The notes below the pieces were generated by a model. That model was given only the letters and a program-made list of their open reading frames with translations. It made no database searches and was not told where the DNA came from. Below are positions 32,790-45,139 of a stretch of DNA of 64,000 bases, one piece after another (position 1 is the stretch's first letter; the number at the start of each line of letters is the position of its first letter). Both the position numbers and the translations under genes were made by a program. Source of the DNA: Isoetes taiwanensis (Eukaryota; Streptophyta; Lycopodiopsida; Isoetales; Isoetaceae); NCBI GenBank assembly GCA_021234155.1, contig JAJEKV010000087.1, forward strand, positions 4,296,914 to 4,360,913, in the 5' to 3' direction.

Positions 32790-35170
32790 TTATTGATGAC
32801 GAGATGAAACAACTCTTAAAGGGTGTGAGATATCCAAGGGATGGGGTCATAAAAAGTTTGATAGCACATATTGATTCGAGCGATTTAAGAAATTTCGGCA
32901 ATTTGTAGAACCTATATGAGGATCTAGATGAAGTTGTGGAATTTATGAAGAGCCATGATATTCCAGTCACCAGAAACTGCATGCATAATCTTCTTCAGGT
33001 CTGTGAGAAAAAAAAGAATTTGGAATGTGGCAGACGAGTTCATTTTCTTATGATGAGCAATGGGTTGCATTCATGTGCCATTTTGGCCGATTATAAAATT
33101 TTCTTCTTTATTCACCATGGAATTTTGATTGGGGCAAATCAAGCTCTTTGTAAGGTTGCAAAACCAATCACATATACATGGAGTGCCATTCTTTCTGCAA
33201 ATGCTACAGAGCAAGGTAAACCTACTCTTGAGTTGTTTAACATGATGCAATTAACAGGTGTTGCAAATGATAAGTACGTTTATTATTGCCATTCTAACAT
33301 CATGCATCATGACGTCTTTGCTTCAGCAGGGAAGGCTCATTCATGACAGGATCATTACAGGAGGGCTCCTATCAGATATAATCCTAGGCAACAACATTAT
33401 TCTTATGTACACAAGATGTGGGAGTTTGTTAGAATATGCCCATTATGGGGAAGGCCTTGTAGCTCTCAAAGGATTTGATGGCGATACGTGTTTTTGCTTT
33501 GCTTCTGGCACTACTTGTTTTCTTCTTAGAACCAACGAAATTGCTCTATATCCATGTACAGCTATAGAATCATGGTGATCCTGTGCTAAAAATGGGGGTA
33601 TCTTAAAAACAGAAGTAAAGTCTGGTGCGCTGGCATAATTGTAGCATAGAATTGACAGGATGATGCTAAACACATAGCAATCAAACATTTTGAAAAGAAG
33701 CCCTATTAAATTCATTTTCTCTTGTACGTGATGAAGTCAACACTCCCTTTTCTGTATGTTATGATGTTATAAGAGAAAGGGAAAACAATTCGTAGCAAAT
33801 CCGAAAAATGGAACTTCCAGCCCCTTTCTCTGTGGGTCATTGAATCTATGGGCACTTTCTTAAGCTGCGGCCTTCTGCTTGCACAGAGATTTGGCTATCT
33901 TCCCCAAAGAGTTTCGGCAAGCCCGAGGCATTTGATTTCTTGTTCTTTTTTAATGATGACATTCAGCAGCAAATTACAATGGGGGCTATGGCAAGTAAGA
34001 TTCTCTGCATGCATAGCTTCATTTACTTTCAAACTAGCATTTTCTCCGTCTTCTCCGACCACAAACAGTCCTATTTCAATCTATGAATTATAAGGCACAT
34101 TTAATTTTCTAATTTCCCTGGCACTTGATCAGAGAATAAAGAATTTAAGAGCAATTAATCTAACGCCAAAACTACCTATGGAAGGCATATGTTTGATTCA
34201 AGAATTACCTAGTTTTGGATAAGAAATTAGATTATATGACATACCTTTAGTCGAGCATTTGATCAGATCTTTCTTGCTTATGTCTGCAGGGAGTATATCT
34301 TTCAAAGAGGAATTACGGTGGCAACATCTTACCTCATAATTGCAAATGGCCATGCAATGTTTGTCATAGCCTTTCTTGGATCTTTGTACCTTGAAACTAT
34401 GTTTTGTGGGTTTGGCTATAGTTCTATTTGGTCTATAGTTCCAGCAATAGCATCAGAGCTTTTTGGGTTGAAAAGTTTTGGGGTTCTGTACAATATACTG
34501 TGTGGCAAATCCAGCCAGATCTATGCTCTTCTCTGGAGTGATAGCAGGTTCTATTTATGATAGAGAAGCTGAGCATCAAAAGCATCTCGCTTCTAATGAG
34601 TTACATTGTTTTGGGCCCTCATGCTTCCGCTTAACATACATAATCATGACTGGGGTTTGCATAGTAACAACCATGCACAGCCTGGTGCTAACATCTAGAA
34701 CTAAGAGAGCCTATATTTCTCCGTATGCAAAAAAGGATCAAGCAGGTCTTCAGGAACATATTAGTGGACCACACTGAAGAATGCTGATGAGAATGATTTT
34801 GTCTATCTGTTCATTGTGGATTGTGGGCACGGTCATGGCCTTTGTGCCCTAGATTGTTTATGCAGAAACATACGTTAAATGTGGGTTAGAATTCAATATA
34901 GGTCATATGCTTGTTGACATGTAAAGTAAATGTGGCAGACAGAGGCTTATATTTGTTGACAATTTGGCAACTCGTGATTGGTTGTGGCATAGAAGATAAG
35001 TGATTGCAGGTTACTGCCAGAATGATGTGGGGGGTCTTGCTTTCAAATGTTTTGAAGTCATGCAACAAAGTGATGGAATTCCACATTCTCAAGTGTTAAA
35101 GGCTTGTGGTAGCATTGGGGCCATAAAACAGGGCTGAGGATTGAATTGTTGTGAGCATGATGTTTGTATT
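32790..35170 (+). pseudogene. PPR-repeat gene relic, split into two parts
   Basis: Plant pentatricopeptide-repeat proteins bind organellar RNA. Part 1 (about 32790-33480) reads MKQLLKGVRYPRDGV, stop TAG near 32907, DLDEVVEFMKSHDIPVTRN, MHNLLQVCEKKKNLECGRRVHF, TYTWSAILSANA, then in another frame QGRLIHDRIITGGLLSDI and NNIILMYTRCGSLLE. Part 2 (about 34880-35140) reads GHMLVDM-stop-SKCG, DNLATRD, IAGYCQND and SQVLKACGSIGAIKQG. Together they show PLS-type PPR repeats with stops and frameshifts, so it is a pseudogene. The 1.4 kb between the two parts contains a fragment of an unrelated transporter gene. Confidence 0.8.
34290..34777 (+). pseudogene. nodulin-like MFS transporter gene fragment (C-terminus)
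   Basis: Begins after an intact-looking acceptor (TGTCTGCAG at 34290). It encodes FLGSLYLETMFCGFGYSSIW, VPAIASELFGLKSFGVLYN, then after a small frameshift near 34500 ANPARSMLFSGVIAGSIYDREAE, CFGPSCFRLTYIIMTGVCIV and SRTKRAY. This is the C-terminal end of plant nodulin-like major facilitator proteins (NFD4-like). The upstream transmembrane part is missing and the reading frame is broken. Keeping an intron-style acceptor points to a DNA-level copy rather than a retrocopy. It lies between the two halves of the PPR relic. Confidence 0.75.
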
Positions 35171-35416
35171 TGGAAATACACCATGCCACCTTTGTGACAT
35201 CACTTTGTTCACATATTTTGATTTTTGGGGACCACAAAGGAGTATACAACCATTATGAAGCATATGTGGTGTTGCAGATGCACATATTTTAATCTATGGA
35301 ACACCCAATGCATGGGGCGATAGCTTTTGCAAGGACATACATTTATGATAGAGATAGGTATAGGTATAACAGTTTAAAATCATCAAGCTTCTTGTAACTT
35401 ATGGGACAAATTTATA
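35171..35416. other. short spacer
   Basis: Separates the PPR relic from the TIR element. It holds a small AGATAGGTATAGGTATA microsatellite-like run near 35352. No gene. Confidence 0.3.
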
Positions 35417-36164
35417 ATTTAAGTCGTATTTAATTAAAGTGGGACTCATTCCATTCCCATTTTTTTTCGGAACCCGGTTAATTTACATAAAAAGGAGCAC
35501 CCCGACCCGACAACTATCCTTAATTCGAATTTTTGAATAAAACTCCGCATCCAAGCTTTGCTTCAGTTTTCCCTGGTTAGCGAGTCGAGAACAAGAACAA
35601 TGCAATTGAAACAAAGAAAATTCATTAAAGTTTGAAACCAAAGATCTAGTTGAAAAAGATTCTTAGTTGGATATTTTGGCTCTATTTTCTTGGGTGGGTA
35701 GACAAGAGATCACAAATTCCAACAAAAATTAAGCAAATTGTTTACTTAGTCACCAAAAAATACTAGTTTTGAGATACCTTATATTTATAAATGGGCTCAT
35801 TACAATATATATTACAGTGGGTGAAGAGACCATAGTGGTCGAATGGGCACAATGATTACACGCTCTTCACACATGAACGACCTAGTGCAAAGGGCGCGTG
35901 GAGCTCTCTCCAAGTCACGGAGCAACTTACAGACGATAGAAATTTGTATGAGGAGTTCCTTCATGGGCCACGTGCTTGTATGTCCAACTGATGTCACCAC
36001 CCTCTTCTCGGCACCTTTCTTCAATGAACTAGTCTTTTCATTGCTCCCAAGCATGTACTATCTGGTTGAGATAAGGACTGCAAAAGACAAAATCAAGTTA
36101 GTCAAGTGATGCTACAGGCAAAAAAAATAAAATAAAAGACAATTCTTAGGGCCATTTTTGGAAA

Positions 36165-36850
36165 ATACTGAGAGCCTTTTCTCGAAGGCGAAGTCGAGAA
36201 AGGTAGCCTCGAGGGAAAAACACGAAATGGGAAGGCCTTTTCGACTTCGAGACGAGAAAGGCGCTCAAAGCAAAAAACGCAGGTATAGGGGGTAGAGGCC
36301 TTTTCGATTTCATGAGTCGAGAAAGGCAGCCAAAGCAAAAACGCAGGTTTAGGGGTTGAGAAGGCCTTTCTCGACCGAAAGGCGAGTCGAAAGGCGTTTT
36401 ACCAAAGCAAAAACACTCGTTTTAGGGGGAAGGCCTTTCTCGACTTCGAAGTCGAGAAAGGCAGCTCAAAGCAAAAAACGCAGGTTTAGGGGGGGGAAGG
36501 CCTTTCTAATTCGCGAAGTCGAAAGGCAAAACTCAAAGCCAAAAACGCAGGTTTTAGGGGTAGAAGGCCTTTCGACTCGCGAAGTCGAGAAAGGCGCTCA
36601 AAGCAAAAAACGAGTTTTAGGGGTCAGAAGGCCTTTTCGACCGCGAGTCGAGAAAGGCACCAAAGTGAAAAGCGGTTTGAGGGCCTTTCTCGACTTCGCG
36701 AAGCCTGAAAGGCAACCGAACTCAAAAAAAGGCAATTTCAAGGGCCAGAGATTATTTTTTGGGTCTGAGGCCCTTTCTCGACTCGCGAGTCGAGAAAGAG
36801 CCTCTCAGAGCCCCTTTCTCGACTCGTGAGTCGAGAAAGGCAGCTCAAAG
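36165..36850. repeat. palindromic minisatellite, about 11 units of 55-65 bp
   Basis: Each unit carries a near-perfect palindrome such as CCTTTCTCGACTTCGAAGTC / GAGAAAGG or CTTTCTCGACTCGCGAGTCG, spaced by CAAAGC(A)AAAAACGCAGGTTTAGGGG. Every unit can form a hairpin. The 157-codon forward frame across it (36356-36829) is only the repeat read through (RPFSTSKSRKA-like periodicity). Half-units also occur at 35578 and 38550. Confidence 0.85.
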
Positions 36851-38754
36851 TGCAAAATGCAGTTCTAAGCCCTTCAAACATCATATTACTATACGTTTAT
36901 TCACATGTGATCAAACATACAACAAATGTGGCGAACCTACTTGCCTACAAACATAGTTTCTACCTCCAATATCATAAAGTGCAAATCATTATTAGTTGCA
37001 CCATATCCTATGTATTTTCCAAGTGCACACTATACCTATGCATTTTTTTTCTATGTATACGTAGACCCAAAAATAGAATCCCCCATTCCCCTTTTTTTTT
37101 TAGTATATCAATGTTTTCTAATAAACACAATATCTTATCCTATATATTTCCTAATAAATACAATATCTTATGTATTTCCTAAATGCACACCATAACTATG
37201 CATTTCCTATGTATAGGTAGATAAAAAATAGTCAACCCCCAAAGATATATCAATGTTTTGGCTTAAACATTGAAAATGTGCCCCTATAATGGCAACATAA
37301 TGTGCACAATGTGTGAAATTGGGGCGATAAATAGACGCGTCAATTTATTTAATAATATTTTAATTCTTCATACCCAGTGGCCTTAGAAAAAATAACCCAT
37401 TGGCCATGCTATGTCCGTATTTTTTTCTTATGTACACCCTATTATTCCACTTTTTTCCTCCCACCCATGTTTAAGTTTGAAATTTGAAATTGAAAAAGAG
37501 GGGGAGATTTGGTACATACCTTTGAATTGAAGAGATTTGGTACACTTATGAAATTGTGGCTATGGCTTAACTCCCCGGGCTATGGCGAACTCCCAAGATC
37601 GTGGCTATGGCACGGAAGCCGAAGCTTTTCAACAACCATTTCTTCTCACGATGCGAGCCGATCACGGGATGCAAAATGCCTCTCTTTAATCCTTGATTTA
37701 ACACCTGCATTTCGGACACATGGGATTCTAAAAGGGATTCAAAAAGAGGAAATAGAAACTTTTAAGATTTCAACACGGGCTAAGATTATAACCTTCTCGA
37801 TCGCCACCGGCCATTTCGTTTCATCGCCACCCGCCCGCGACCGCATTTTCGCCGTTTCGGGGTCTGGAGATAGGGAAATTTAAAAGCGCCTTTGAATGGC
37901 TTCTACCAGCCTAGGGCGATGGCTATGCCGGAGTCGGGAATAGAAGATGACAATATTGGTGGGTGATCGAACAAGAAATCGGGATATTTGCGTGGGTGGA
38001 TTGTGGCGGGGGTGGATTGTGGCGTGGCCATGCAGATGCTCGGTGCGACGGGATAGGATCCAACCGATTCGTGGAGCTTTTCATTCTCAAATCATTCTTA
38101 GGCCATCTTCAGGAAGCCGCTGAAATAAGGTTCGAAGCCGAAGAATCTGAAGGTTCTTTCTTGTTCTAGCAGGGCTTTAAAGCCATGCTTTTTTGCAGTG
38201 ATATGTTTTTTCGATTAGACAAGAGTGTGGCGGTTTTACGGTGCGATATGTAAGCTTGTGGTCTTCTACCAGTGGTCTTGACCTCTCCTTTTGGCAGAGC
38301 GGAAGTCGAGCCAAGTTATTTTCATCTCGATCCATTTGGTCGCGTGTTCTTCTTCGAACAGCTCCCCTGACCGATTGATTTGACGGCTCCACGGCTTATG
38401 CCATCCGCAAATCGATCCGATGCGGGTCATTTATCGCCCTTTCGGTCGACCCGACCATGATTCGCCTCATGTATGCCTTCATTGTGTCCCTCCCGACGCC
38501 TTATATGGGCCATGGTGGATTCGAGTTTTTTGTAGAAGCTTCAAAAAGATGCTTCATTCGACTCACCGAGTCGAGAATGGAGGCAGTTGTGTTGTGTGTT
38601 TGTGTTGTATTTGGGCTCCATGCTTGTGATTATATGCATCCGTGACTACCATGTTAAGGATTATTATTTAACTTAGTCATTAATTTAATTTAATTTATTA
38701 TTTAATTAATTATTTAGTTAGTTTAATTAATTATTAATTATATGTTAATAATTA

Positions 38755-39060
38755 ATACTTGGGGGGAGGGGGGAGACCTTGCCCCACTTTGCCCCTCCCC
38801 TCCTCCTTTGCCCCTTTGCTCTTCTCTCCCCTCCCCCCTGCTCCCCTCCTCCCTCTCTCCCTCCCCTCCATCCCTCCTTCCCCTCCTCCTCCTCCCCCTT
38901 CCCTTCCCCTTCTTCCAACTTATCCCTTGCATCTCCTACCTCTCCCCTACCTCCTCCCTCTCCCTTGCTCCTTTGCCTCCCTCCCTCAGTCCCTCCCTTC
39001 CATCTCCCCTTCCTTCCTACCATTCTTTCTCCACCGTTTCCCCTTCTTTTCTCGAATTGT
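38755..39060. repeat. 300-bp polypyrimidine tract
   Basis: Almost uninterrupted C/T on the plus strand (CCCTCC, CTTCC, TCTCC runs), so purine-only on the minus strand. It follows an AT-rich TTAATTA block (38670-38755). Long homopurine-homopyrimidine DNA can form triplex structures. All overlapping P/S/L-rich frames are artefacts. Confidence 0.85.
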
Positions 39061-39203
39061 TCTTTGTAAATGTTATTGTTGTCTTATTAAGAAAAAATTC
39101 TACTCGAGCATTCAATTCAAAAAAAAAAATTAGTATGAGTCCCATTTTCAGTCCGAGTCCCAAAATTCGAGATTTGACCCACTTTAATTAAATGCGACTT
39201 ATT

Positions 39204-40374
39204 TGCTTCCTACTTCTCTTGAGTAACATAACAGTTAAGCCAACACAAGGGATGATACTTCCTCTAGTCTTGAGGAAAGTTATTCAAGAAGTCTGATATT
39301 CTATTCTACTGAACTCATATATTCATTCAAACAGATCTGAGGCAGTTTACTCATCAAATTGCCATAGATCCTCTCTCGGCATGCTGGAAGATGAAGCCCT
39401 TCGTCTTCTCCATTTCTTTTGCTAGAATCATCATACAAAAGGTAAATGCAGCTGGACTGTATAGAGCTATACAACAATACTTTTATTAGTTTTCTGATGT
39501 TTGTGGTGGACAGACCTACGTTGAGAGGGGCTAGATATTTCAGAGATTGTATAATGGAATCAACAATTATCTCTATGGCATGGAGTTCTCTTGGAGAGGT
39601 CCCAGTTCCAGGTCCTTGATGATGGATGGGTGGGTAGTAACAAAATAATCTAGTCACATTATGGATAGGTGATAGCATGGGCCGTGTGAGCCATCTTTTG
39701 CAACAAATAAAAGTGTCAAATGCCTTAATATATTTTAAGTACTAATTAACATTTACCTAAATGGGAGAACCATAACCAGATGATAGAAGGGCACATTCAA
39801 CTGCATGGGACACATGCTTCACCCAAATCATGCCCTATCAGGGGCTTATGTTTTAAGTAAGTGCTCATGTATCTAAGGTTAAAAGAAATTCATCTTTCTC
39901 CCACCAAAGACTGCTTTCCTGCAAAATCAGTCTGTTGGATCGAGTTTTGTGTTTGCATTTTATTTTAGATGGTACAAGTGGTGTTTGCTATAAAATGATC
40001 AATTATAGATAATGGTTTGACATTCTTCTAATTGTTTCAGCATTTAACGAATATATTCACAATCGTTGTCAAGTAAAAGTCCCTTTCATGTTCAGTCATT
40101 CCTGGTCATCTCTTTCATGAACAAGAGAGGAAATGTTGCAGCAGATGTTATTATAAGCAAAACTTGCAGTGTTTATAGCAGTAGCTTCTCTTAAAGGCAC
40201 AACTTCCACCAGTTCATGAATAAGTATGTTGTTGCAAGCAGATGCAGTGACAATTCCTTGGACCCATGTAGAAAGAGACGAAAGTCATGGATGCATGGAT
40301 TAAGAAGTGACATATTAAGAAGAGCATCTATGCATGCCTTTATTAGTAAGAACAGTTTGCGTCGCTTGAGTCCC
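39204..40374. other. no recognised gene
   Basis: A 125-codon reverse frame (39301-39678) has no motif I recognise. The rest is AT-rich intergenic sequence. Confidence 0.35.
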
Positions 40375-40493
40375 AGAGAGAAAGAGGGAGAAGGGGGAAG
40401 AGAGAGAGAGGGAGAAGGGGGCGGGAGGAGGGGAGGGGGGGAGAGGGAGGGAGGGAGGATAGATAGATAGATAGATATATAGATAGATAGATA
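40375..40493. repeat. purine-rich GA tract followed by (GATA)n
   Basis: GAGAGAAAGAGGGAGAAGGG-type purine run to about 40458, then repeats of GATA to 40493. Simple sequence only. Confidence 0.9.
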
Positions 40494-40711
40494 ATGCTTA
40501 AATGGATTGCATCTCAAAGAGCTAGGTGTGTAGTGACAATCCAATATTAGGACTAATAAGTGGAGGTTACATTACAAGTGGAGGCTATTATATAGTTGGT
40601 TGTATTTTAAGACCAAAATAATTATATTTTTCCTCTTGGATTGCTGAAACACTCAAATTATTATACCAACTAAATTCCTAAGTTTAACTAACCAAACGTG
40701 CTTTTGACTAG

Positions 40712-40800
40712 TTTTTTTTTTTTTTTTTTTTACGAAGGCAAGATTTTTTTTATTAATAATAAGTAATGGTACAAGACCTTATTTAGACCCCACAAAGGCC
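40712..40800 (-). mobile_element. L1-type 3' end (poly(A) on the minus strand)
   Basis: A 20-base T run (40712-40731), then on the minus strand a tail with TTATTATTAATAAAAAAAAT, like the 3' ends of the other L1 copies here. The 5' extent is not defined and may reach well to the right. Confidence 0.5.
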
Positions 40801-42775
40801 AAATAGGAAGAATTGTAATGTAAATGGCTCTAGTAGCCGATGCCTAAAAGATGAAGCTCATATAACAAACGGGCCAAGCTAGCGACTCACCATTAAATGT
40901 CGCCCTTGTACTTTGATCCGGACTTCCTCAACCTCTTCTTCATTATTGCAAGAGGGGTACGAGCCTCCTTTTTAAACCGCCCGATTACTAAGTAGGCATG
41001 GCCTTCTTCCCATCTCGCCGAGAGTACTATGGAAGGGCAATGGCAATTTGGGTGAAGCAACAAATATTTCCCGAGACCTTAAGAAGCACAAATCAAGAAT
41101 ATACCGGAAAAATAAGATATGCTCAACCAAGAATGCTCCAAATTGAGAGAGTTTCTGAAAGTCTACCGTCTTCTTCCACTAGAGTACTATAGCTGCTAGA
41201 AATCCTTTCCAGAGTTGTACTCTACTACAATGAAGTCTAGACCGAAAAGTGTTAGGCAGAATACACCTGTACCAAGAAAGCTAGCCATCCTCTTCCCGCT
41301 AGTGGAATACTATAGGTGTTCATTCAAAAGCACTTCCACCTAGAACTCCCTACAACCATGCTCCTGCAACGCCTCAACCTCTTCTTCAAATCAGAAGTAC
41401 TATAGGCCATGCTCTCCCTTTCCGCGTGAAGCTACAAGTAAAGACTCATATCTCAGATAATCATGGATACTATGGAAGAAAGCATGTCACATTTCCAAGC
41501 AACACACCACCCAAGTGCTCTCCAAAGAAGAAACCGTGATCCCAAAAAAAGATAGGTCGACAAACACAAACCTTGGAGAGACTAGGCAACCAGTCTACCA
41601 TGGGCCTCCCGTCCCGTATAGACAAACCGGAAGAGTAACATCCCCTGATCTGCTATGCCAGACTCTATCTCCCTCTCCAGCTGGGATGGAGGAGGGAAAG
41701 GGTGAACTAAGAGCACTATTGTGCTGCACTAGCATCCCTAAGAACCGTGAGTAAACTGGGTGCACAACAGAAAAGCTCTGGGGCATTACCCTACATCCTA
41801 CACAAGCATGGCCCTGCCAAAAACCGCAATGAGTGCGGTCTCCATTCTGCAGTGAGTGCAGTCTTTGCGCTACGATGAGTACAGCAAGAAGGAACTTGTG
41901 AGTAACCTGCTTATACAGAACTGAAAAGTTGCAACCACAATCAGCTCACTTGGCTCTAGCAACCGCAGAAGAAAACTGAACATCCCGGACAGTCCATAAG
42001 TCCGCGGGCGTAGCCACATGTTCTAGAAAGCCAAGAAATTTAATAACCCATCGCTTGCTAATTCCGATGCGGATACCCGATCACTTGGTGAAGCACCATT
42101 GTCATTATAACCATGCCTAGCTCTGCTACAAAAGGAAGATACAAGGGGCAGCGGCTATACCTCAATACCAGCTTTTGCACCGTAACCCTTTGAAGCCCTC
42201 AGATACAAGGACCACTAGAGCACTTTTCAGCGATGGGGCAGATCAACAACAAGCCATTCCTACCGTTCTTCCAGCCTATTTTGCTCCCGGATATGCTCAG
42301 ACGAGATGGGCGGGGCCTTTTTTAGCCCTAGGAGGCGTCTAGGGTTTCCATCCCTCCCCATTTCATATATGACACCATTTGTGACTCCAAAGCAAGAATA
42401 ATGTGATGTCGCCCAAAGGGTTGCCCGTAAACAATTACAGCTTTCAGTCAGTAGTATTCTCATGCCTTAAGAAAGAAAATTGTATGCAGCATTTTATAAA
42501 ATGGGTCTTTTCGAATGTGCATCATAATGATGTAAACAAAAGTTTTTGGAAAACGTCAAACCTCCATAACAAATGGTCTTCAATAAAGAAAACCTTGACA
42601 GAAGCTAAACTGATCGAAATATGCATAGCAGCACCAAGCTATGAAAAACATATACACCATATTTGAGGCAATCTATGGTCCCTCCGAAAGAAATTTGAGC
42701 AAGAAGAAGAGCTAAAAACAATCTGTTCTCACCTCGATTTGCATGCAAGCTTCCCAGCAAATTGGCAGTTCTGAG
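40801..42775. other. unassigned, possibly old retroelement sequence
   Basis: TACTAT(A/G)G recurs at about 41029, 41183, 41297, 41397 and 41466 at irregular spacing. CCTCAACCTCTTCTTCA occurs at 40928 and 41368. No frame longer than 87 codons and no recognised domain. If it belongs to the minus-strand L1 whose tail is at 40712, it would be a poorly conserved part. Confidence 0.35.
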
Positions 42776-43325
42776 CGGTTTTCAAGGCTTTTACATGGGA
42801 AATCCTCCACAGTCAATCGCATCCCTCAATCCATATTCCTCCCGAAATCTCCACCTTCTAATTGGAATATGCGGGGCATATCTCATTTTCACCATTTGTC
42901 CCTAGGGTTTGCCCTGTGGGCAACCAAAAAATGGACACACATATATATGTTGTTTTTACACTACAGGATGCATTTATAGTCTTATACAAATGAGACACCA
43001 TCAAACACTAGTGCAAAAACCATCACAAAATGAGACCACCTATTATTTTGAATATGATTTTATCACTAAGTGGTGTCTCTTCTATGGTAGGGGAAGTCCC
43101 CCGACATAAAATAAGACCCCATTCCCCTAGAAATAAGAATTGAACCTACCGGAACCTACCAAAACCTAAATGTGACACGTCTTATTTGGTTGCCCAAAAG
43201 GCTAACCCTAGGGATGGTTAGTGTAGAATCGAAATATGCCCCACATATTCCATATGAAAGGTGGAGATATCCAGAGAGTATTGAAGGTCGAGTGGGAGTT
43301 CTCTTCCCATGCATGCAAAAGTCAG
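42776..43325. mobile_element. 550-bp foldback element with long imperfect TIRs
   Basis: The left arm (CATGGGAA..., TGGAATATGCGGGGCATAT, CCCTAGGGTTTGCCCTGTGG) is inverted in the right arm (CCACAGGGC equivalent AAAAGGCTAACCCTAGGG, ATATGCCCCACATATTCCAT, TTCCCATG). Each arm is about 130 bp. The loop (42960-43130) contains GAGACCACC facing GGTGTCTC. No coding capacity. Confidence 0.7.
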
Positions 43326-45139
43326 AGTTATCTAGAATTTGAAGTTTAGCCTAATTCTAACCTTTCTTGCTTGTTTAGTTTCGCTTTGATTAGAATACTA
43401 CATGCTGGTGTCAATTTCCCTAGTTTCGATGTAGGATTCCCCACCGTAGGATTTTTTTTATCCTCTTGAATGTTGCCAATAAACACTATTTATTGGGGCC
43501 AAATTGCTTCTGGTGGTTTAGCATGCTTCTGCGGCGGAGCCATTACCTAATTCGCTCCAGTTTGGTATTTCTTTTGCTTTGTTTCTGCTTTGTCTGGCCA
43601 GTTTCATGAAGAAGGTTTTGTCCAGATTTTCTTCCTCTTATAATTAATTTGTTAGTGTGGGAGCGCTTGTAATAATTTGTCTTACATGCAATTGAAGAAG
43701 TGGTCTATCAAAGGCAGTTCTACAAAATAAAATTTTGCACTTGACGAGAGGGATCAGGTTAACAGTGCTCGAATTGCAGACTTTGTACATTACACTTTCA
43801 TTCTAGGTACATCATATCAACAACTTAGACGGACTTTTAAGCCTTAGATTATTCCAGAAATCCTATATATATTTGTAGTTTATTAAGATTTGATGTTCAT
43901 AAACTAAAGTTTAAACAATTTGTGCAAGAATTCTATCCGGTTGTTATGACTTGCCCTTCAATGATGTCCTAAATTGGCAGCATTTTGCTCTTCTGCTGAA
44001 GAAAAGGGACACTTATAATTTAAAGTCTATCTTGCAGACTATTGTAAATGGAGCAGTACCATGCATTACATAGAGGTTTGCTACAAGTAAGTTCTCTTCG
44101 TGGCAAATTTTCTCGCACTAATTTCTATAAAGGCAACAAGCTGCATGTATGCATTCGCCATGCATGCATTCGGTGAACATGGCCTGTTTTAAGTCCTAAT
44201 TTGTTTTGCTTGCAGGTTCAAAATCACTTTGAGTGGCATATATGCAATTCAATATAAGAAATAAATTGCTCGGAAAGGGGGATTTGCACTCAGTATCGTC
44301 AAAGAAAGTTGTACATCATTAATTATAATATATTAGTCATCTGTTGGCACTTCCTTAACCATTTTACTATGAAGGCACATGGGAATGATCTTAGGAATAA
44401 CAAACATCTATGGCATCCATTTTAACTTCTTGAAGGTATTGTTTATATGTATAAGAAATTGTCACCGCGAACATTTCTTTTCGCCGACACCAAACACAAA
44501 GTACTAACACAACCACCATCCAACATAAACTATTAACAACTACAACTACAACCACCACAGTGCCTTTGTTTAATTGCATAACTTGATCTCTAAGTACTAT
44601 TAATTGAACATGTTCGTCCAAGATGCATTTGCTTACATTCATTTATATCTACCTTTCACGAATCACATATGAGTTGAGCTTCGGAATATGTCTATTTTAG
44701 GTCTTCAGAGGAAAACTTATTTATGTCAATTGTCTTAGACCACCACAGGGGCAATTATGCTAGTTTAGAACAACGTGGAAGACATTCTTGAACATGCATT
44801 TTGCAGTTTTAAACCTCCTCTTAATTTTAGTTGGCACTTTTATTATTTTGAAGTTTGCTTTTAAAGATGTGATTTTCATGTTCTCTATTTTCTAATTCAA
44901 AGATCAAACTCTACCACCTCAGATTTAAATTATTTTACTTGTTGATATTTTAGAGGTAAAGCAAGGTTGGGTAAAATGGTTATTTATTTTTTATATTCAT
45001 GAAATATTAGTTTTACCATATATGAATACCTGCCTGCAATATCCAAGTATGGATAACATATTATGGAGGAACAGAAACAAATAGCCAATTGGGACTCACA
45101 TGTAACACCTTCTAGAAATGATTTGTGATGCTGTATATA
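43326..45139. other. AT-rich intergenic sequence
   Basis: No gene found. A reverse frame at 44391-44642 comes from a CAACTACAACTACAACC-like simple repeat near 44535. GCATGCATTCG occurs twice at about 44150-44173. Confidence 0.4.

Larger units (their letters stand above)
35417..39203. mobile_element. 3.8-kb terminal-inverted-repeat element
   Basis: The left end TAAGTCGTATTTAATTAAAG (then TGGG) is inverted at 39180-39203 (CCCACTTTAATTAAATGCGA then CTTA). Only one base differs over 24. Both ends continue with GGGACTCA-like and long T/A runs. The interior holds a palindromic minisatellite (36165-36850), AT-rich tandem sequence (37010-37260), unassigned frames (37509-38169) and a polypyrimidine tract (38755-39060). 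No transposase is seen. I find no clear target duplication, so the superfamily is undetermined. It could also be several nested elements. Confidence 0.55.

Noticed and set aside
36356-36829. 157-codon forward ORF
   Set aside because: It is the minisatellite read through; its periodic sequence has no independent coding signature.
36165-36850. CRISPR-like array of palindromic repeats
   Set aside because: Spacers are not unique, units are degenerate and tandem, and the sequence is plant nuclear DNA.
38742-39191. Long overlapping frames on both strands
   Set aside because: They come from the polypyrimidine tract (Pro/Ser/Leu on one strand, Arg/Gly/Glu on the other).
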